A stretch of DNA of 64,000 nucleotides from positions 4,276,001 to 4,340,000 of the forward strand of contig NZ_CP049905.1 of assembly GCF_011305535.1 (NCBI RefSeq), in the 5' to 3' direction. The notes beneath the pieces were generated by a model. It had not been told where the DNA came from. It saw nothing but the letters and a program-made list of their open reading frames with translations, and made no database searches. This DNA comes from Diaphorobacter sp. HDW4B (lineage in GTDB: Bacteria > Pseudomonadota > Gammaproteobacteria > Burkholderiales > Burkholderiaceae_C). Numbering within the stretch: the first letter of the stretch is position 1; each line of letters starts with the position of its first letter. Shown here in pieces: positions 63,678 to 64,000 of this stretch. The translations under genes and the position numbers were made by a program.

Positions 63678-63719
63678 CGCTCTCTGTTGTGATGGTTGAT
63701 CTGTACATGACAGAGAGCG
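63678..63719 (+). terminator. Possible terminator after fccB
   Basis: CGCTCTCTGT (63678-63687) and ACAGAGAGCG (63710-63719) are perfect 10-bp inverted repeats with a 22-base loop, 10 bp after the fccB stop. GGTTCTTGG follows rather than a T tract, so it may slow transcription or protect the mRNA end. The gap up to 63887 shows no gene. Confidence 0.5.
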
Positions 63720-63887
63720 GGGTTCTTGGAGGTTGCCGGAATTCAGCGAGACCCAAGTGCCAAAGCGCAACCTCATGTAAGAGCGTTGCTCGCAACGACC
63801 CTGCCTGTCTATTTTCTGGGAAACTTGGTTGCCGTCATGGCGTGATCTGCGCCGTGGCTTTTGAAATCAAGAGAAGGAAATCATGCA

Positions 63888-64000
63888 ATGGTCAAAGCAT
63901 CGTGGCTTGCAGCCTTGGGTTTCGCCTGTCTTGCATCCACTGCTTTCGCGCAGTCGGTGACGGCGGAATATCTCAAGCAGTACAACGGGGCGACGGACTA
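63888..64000 (+). CDS. Secreted protein, N-terminal fragment (cut by window edge)
   Basis: Only 37 residues are visible: a signal peptide VKASWLAALGFACLASTAFAQ followed by SVTAEYLKQYNG. AGAAGGAAATC lies 5 bases ahead of the chosen ATG; an ATG five bases earlier is out of frame and soon stops. Position after the sulfide dehydrogenase pair suggests another periplasmic redox or sulfur protein, but too little is present to name it. Confidence 0.65.
   Translation, partial: MVKASWLAALGFACLASTAFAQSVTAEYLKQYNGATD

Overview
The window looks like chromosome of a GC-rich betaproteobacterium of the Comamonadaceae (Comamonas/Delftia/Acidovorax relatives). The reasons are: several Bug/TctC-type solute receptors, Bordetella/Comamonas-style trimeric porin, an RpoD with a long Lys/Ala/Pro-rich N-terminal extension, the trmJ-cysE and darP/pmbA gene pairs, and an intergenic GC-rich dyad repeat of a kind I associate with this family. 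About 90% is coding. I found no rRNA, tRNA, CRISPR array, insertion sequence or prophage.

Layout. 1-8474: a LysR regulator (cut by the window edge) diverges from a gallotannin/gallate unit: three TRAP transporter genes, a lipoprotein tannase (subtype B fold with an intact Ser-Asp-His triad), a gallate dioxygenase, a porin and a leaderless ModA-like protein. 8483-10646: ketopantoate-reductase-like enzyme and an orphan Bug receptor. 10799-15726: rpoD and dnaG, with terminator and repeat. 15885-17534: acyl-CoA synthetase. 17550-21803: a probable aromatic-acid operon read leftwards (VOC dioxygenase-like, FAH hydrolase, Bug receptor, SDR, IclR), interrupted by an 88-bp tetranucleotide microsatellite, and facing a MarR/drug-efflux pair (21989-23712).

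23729-28367: phospholipase-D lipoprotein, Ldh-family dehydrogenase, gamma-glutamyltransferase. 28480-36157: a complete form II cox (molybdenum hydroxylase) cluster coxS-L-M-D-E-G plus xdhC, with a divergent GAF/Fis regulator that lacks the sigma-54 ATPase domain. 37705-39391: a lower-GC orphan gene and an unusual ferredoxin/globin/zinc-ribbon fusion. 39519-46155: suhB, DUF4349 lipoprotein, trmJ, cysE, a long inverted repeat, an orphan antitoxin-like gene, nitroreductase and a second Bcr/CflA exporter. 46359-49583: a 1074-residue secreted glycerophosphodiesterase with a CTERM-type sorting tail. 49679-54617: mogA, darP, pmbA and a two-component system. 54790-59014: an SsuABC/TauABC-type importer and a lone TauA-like receptor. 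59057-61389: a soluble AAA+/M41 metalloprotease coupled to an 83-residue basic protein. 62006-64000: a flavocytochrome c sulfide dehydrogenase pair and a truncated secreted protein.

The two best candidates for something undescribed are the AAA+/M41 protease with its translationally coupled small partner (59057-61389) and the ferredoxin/degenerate flavin domain/truncated globin/zinc-ribbon protein (38237-39391). The microsatellite at 19157-19244 is the most striking non-coding signal. All functions come from reading motifs and family resemblance by eye; no database search was run.
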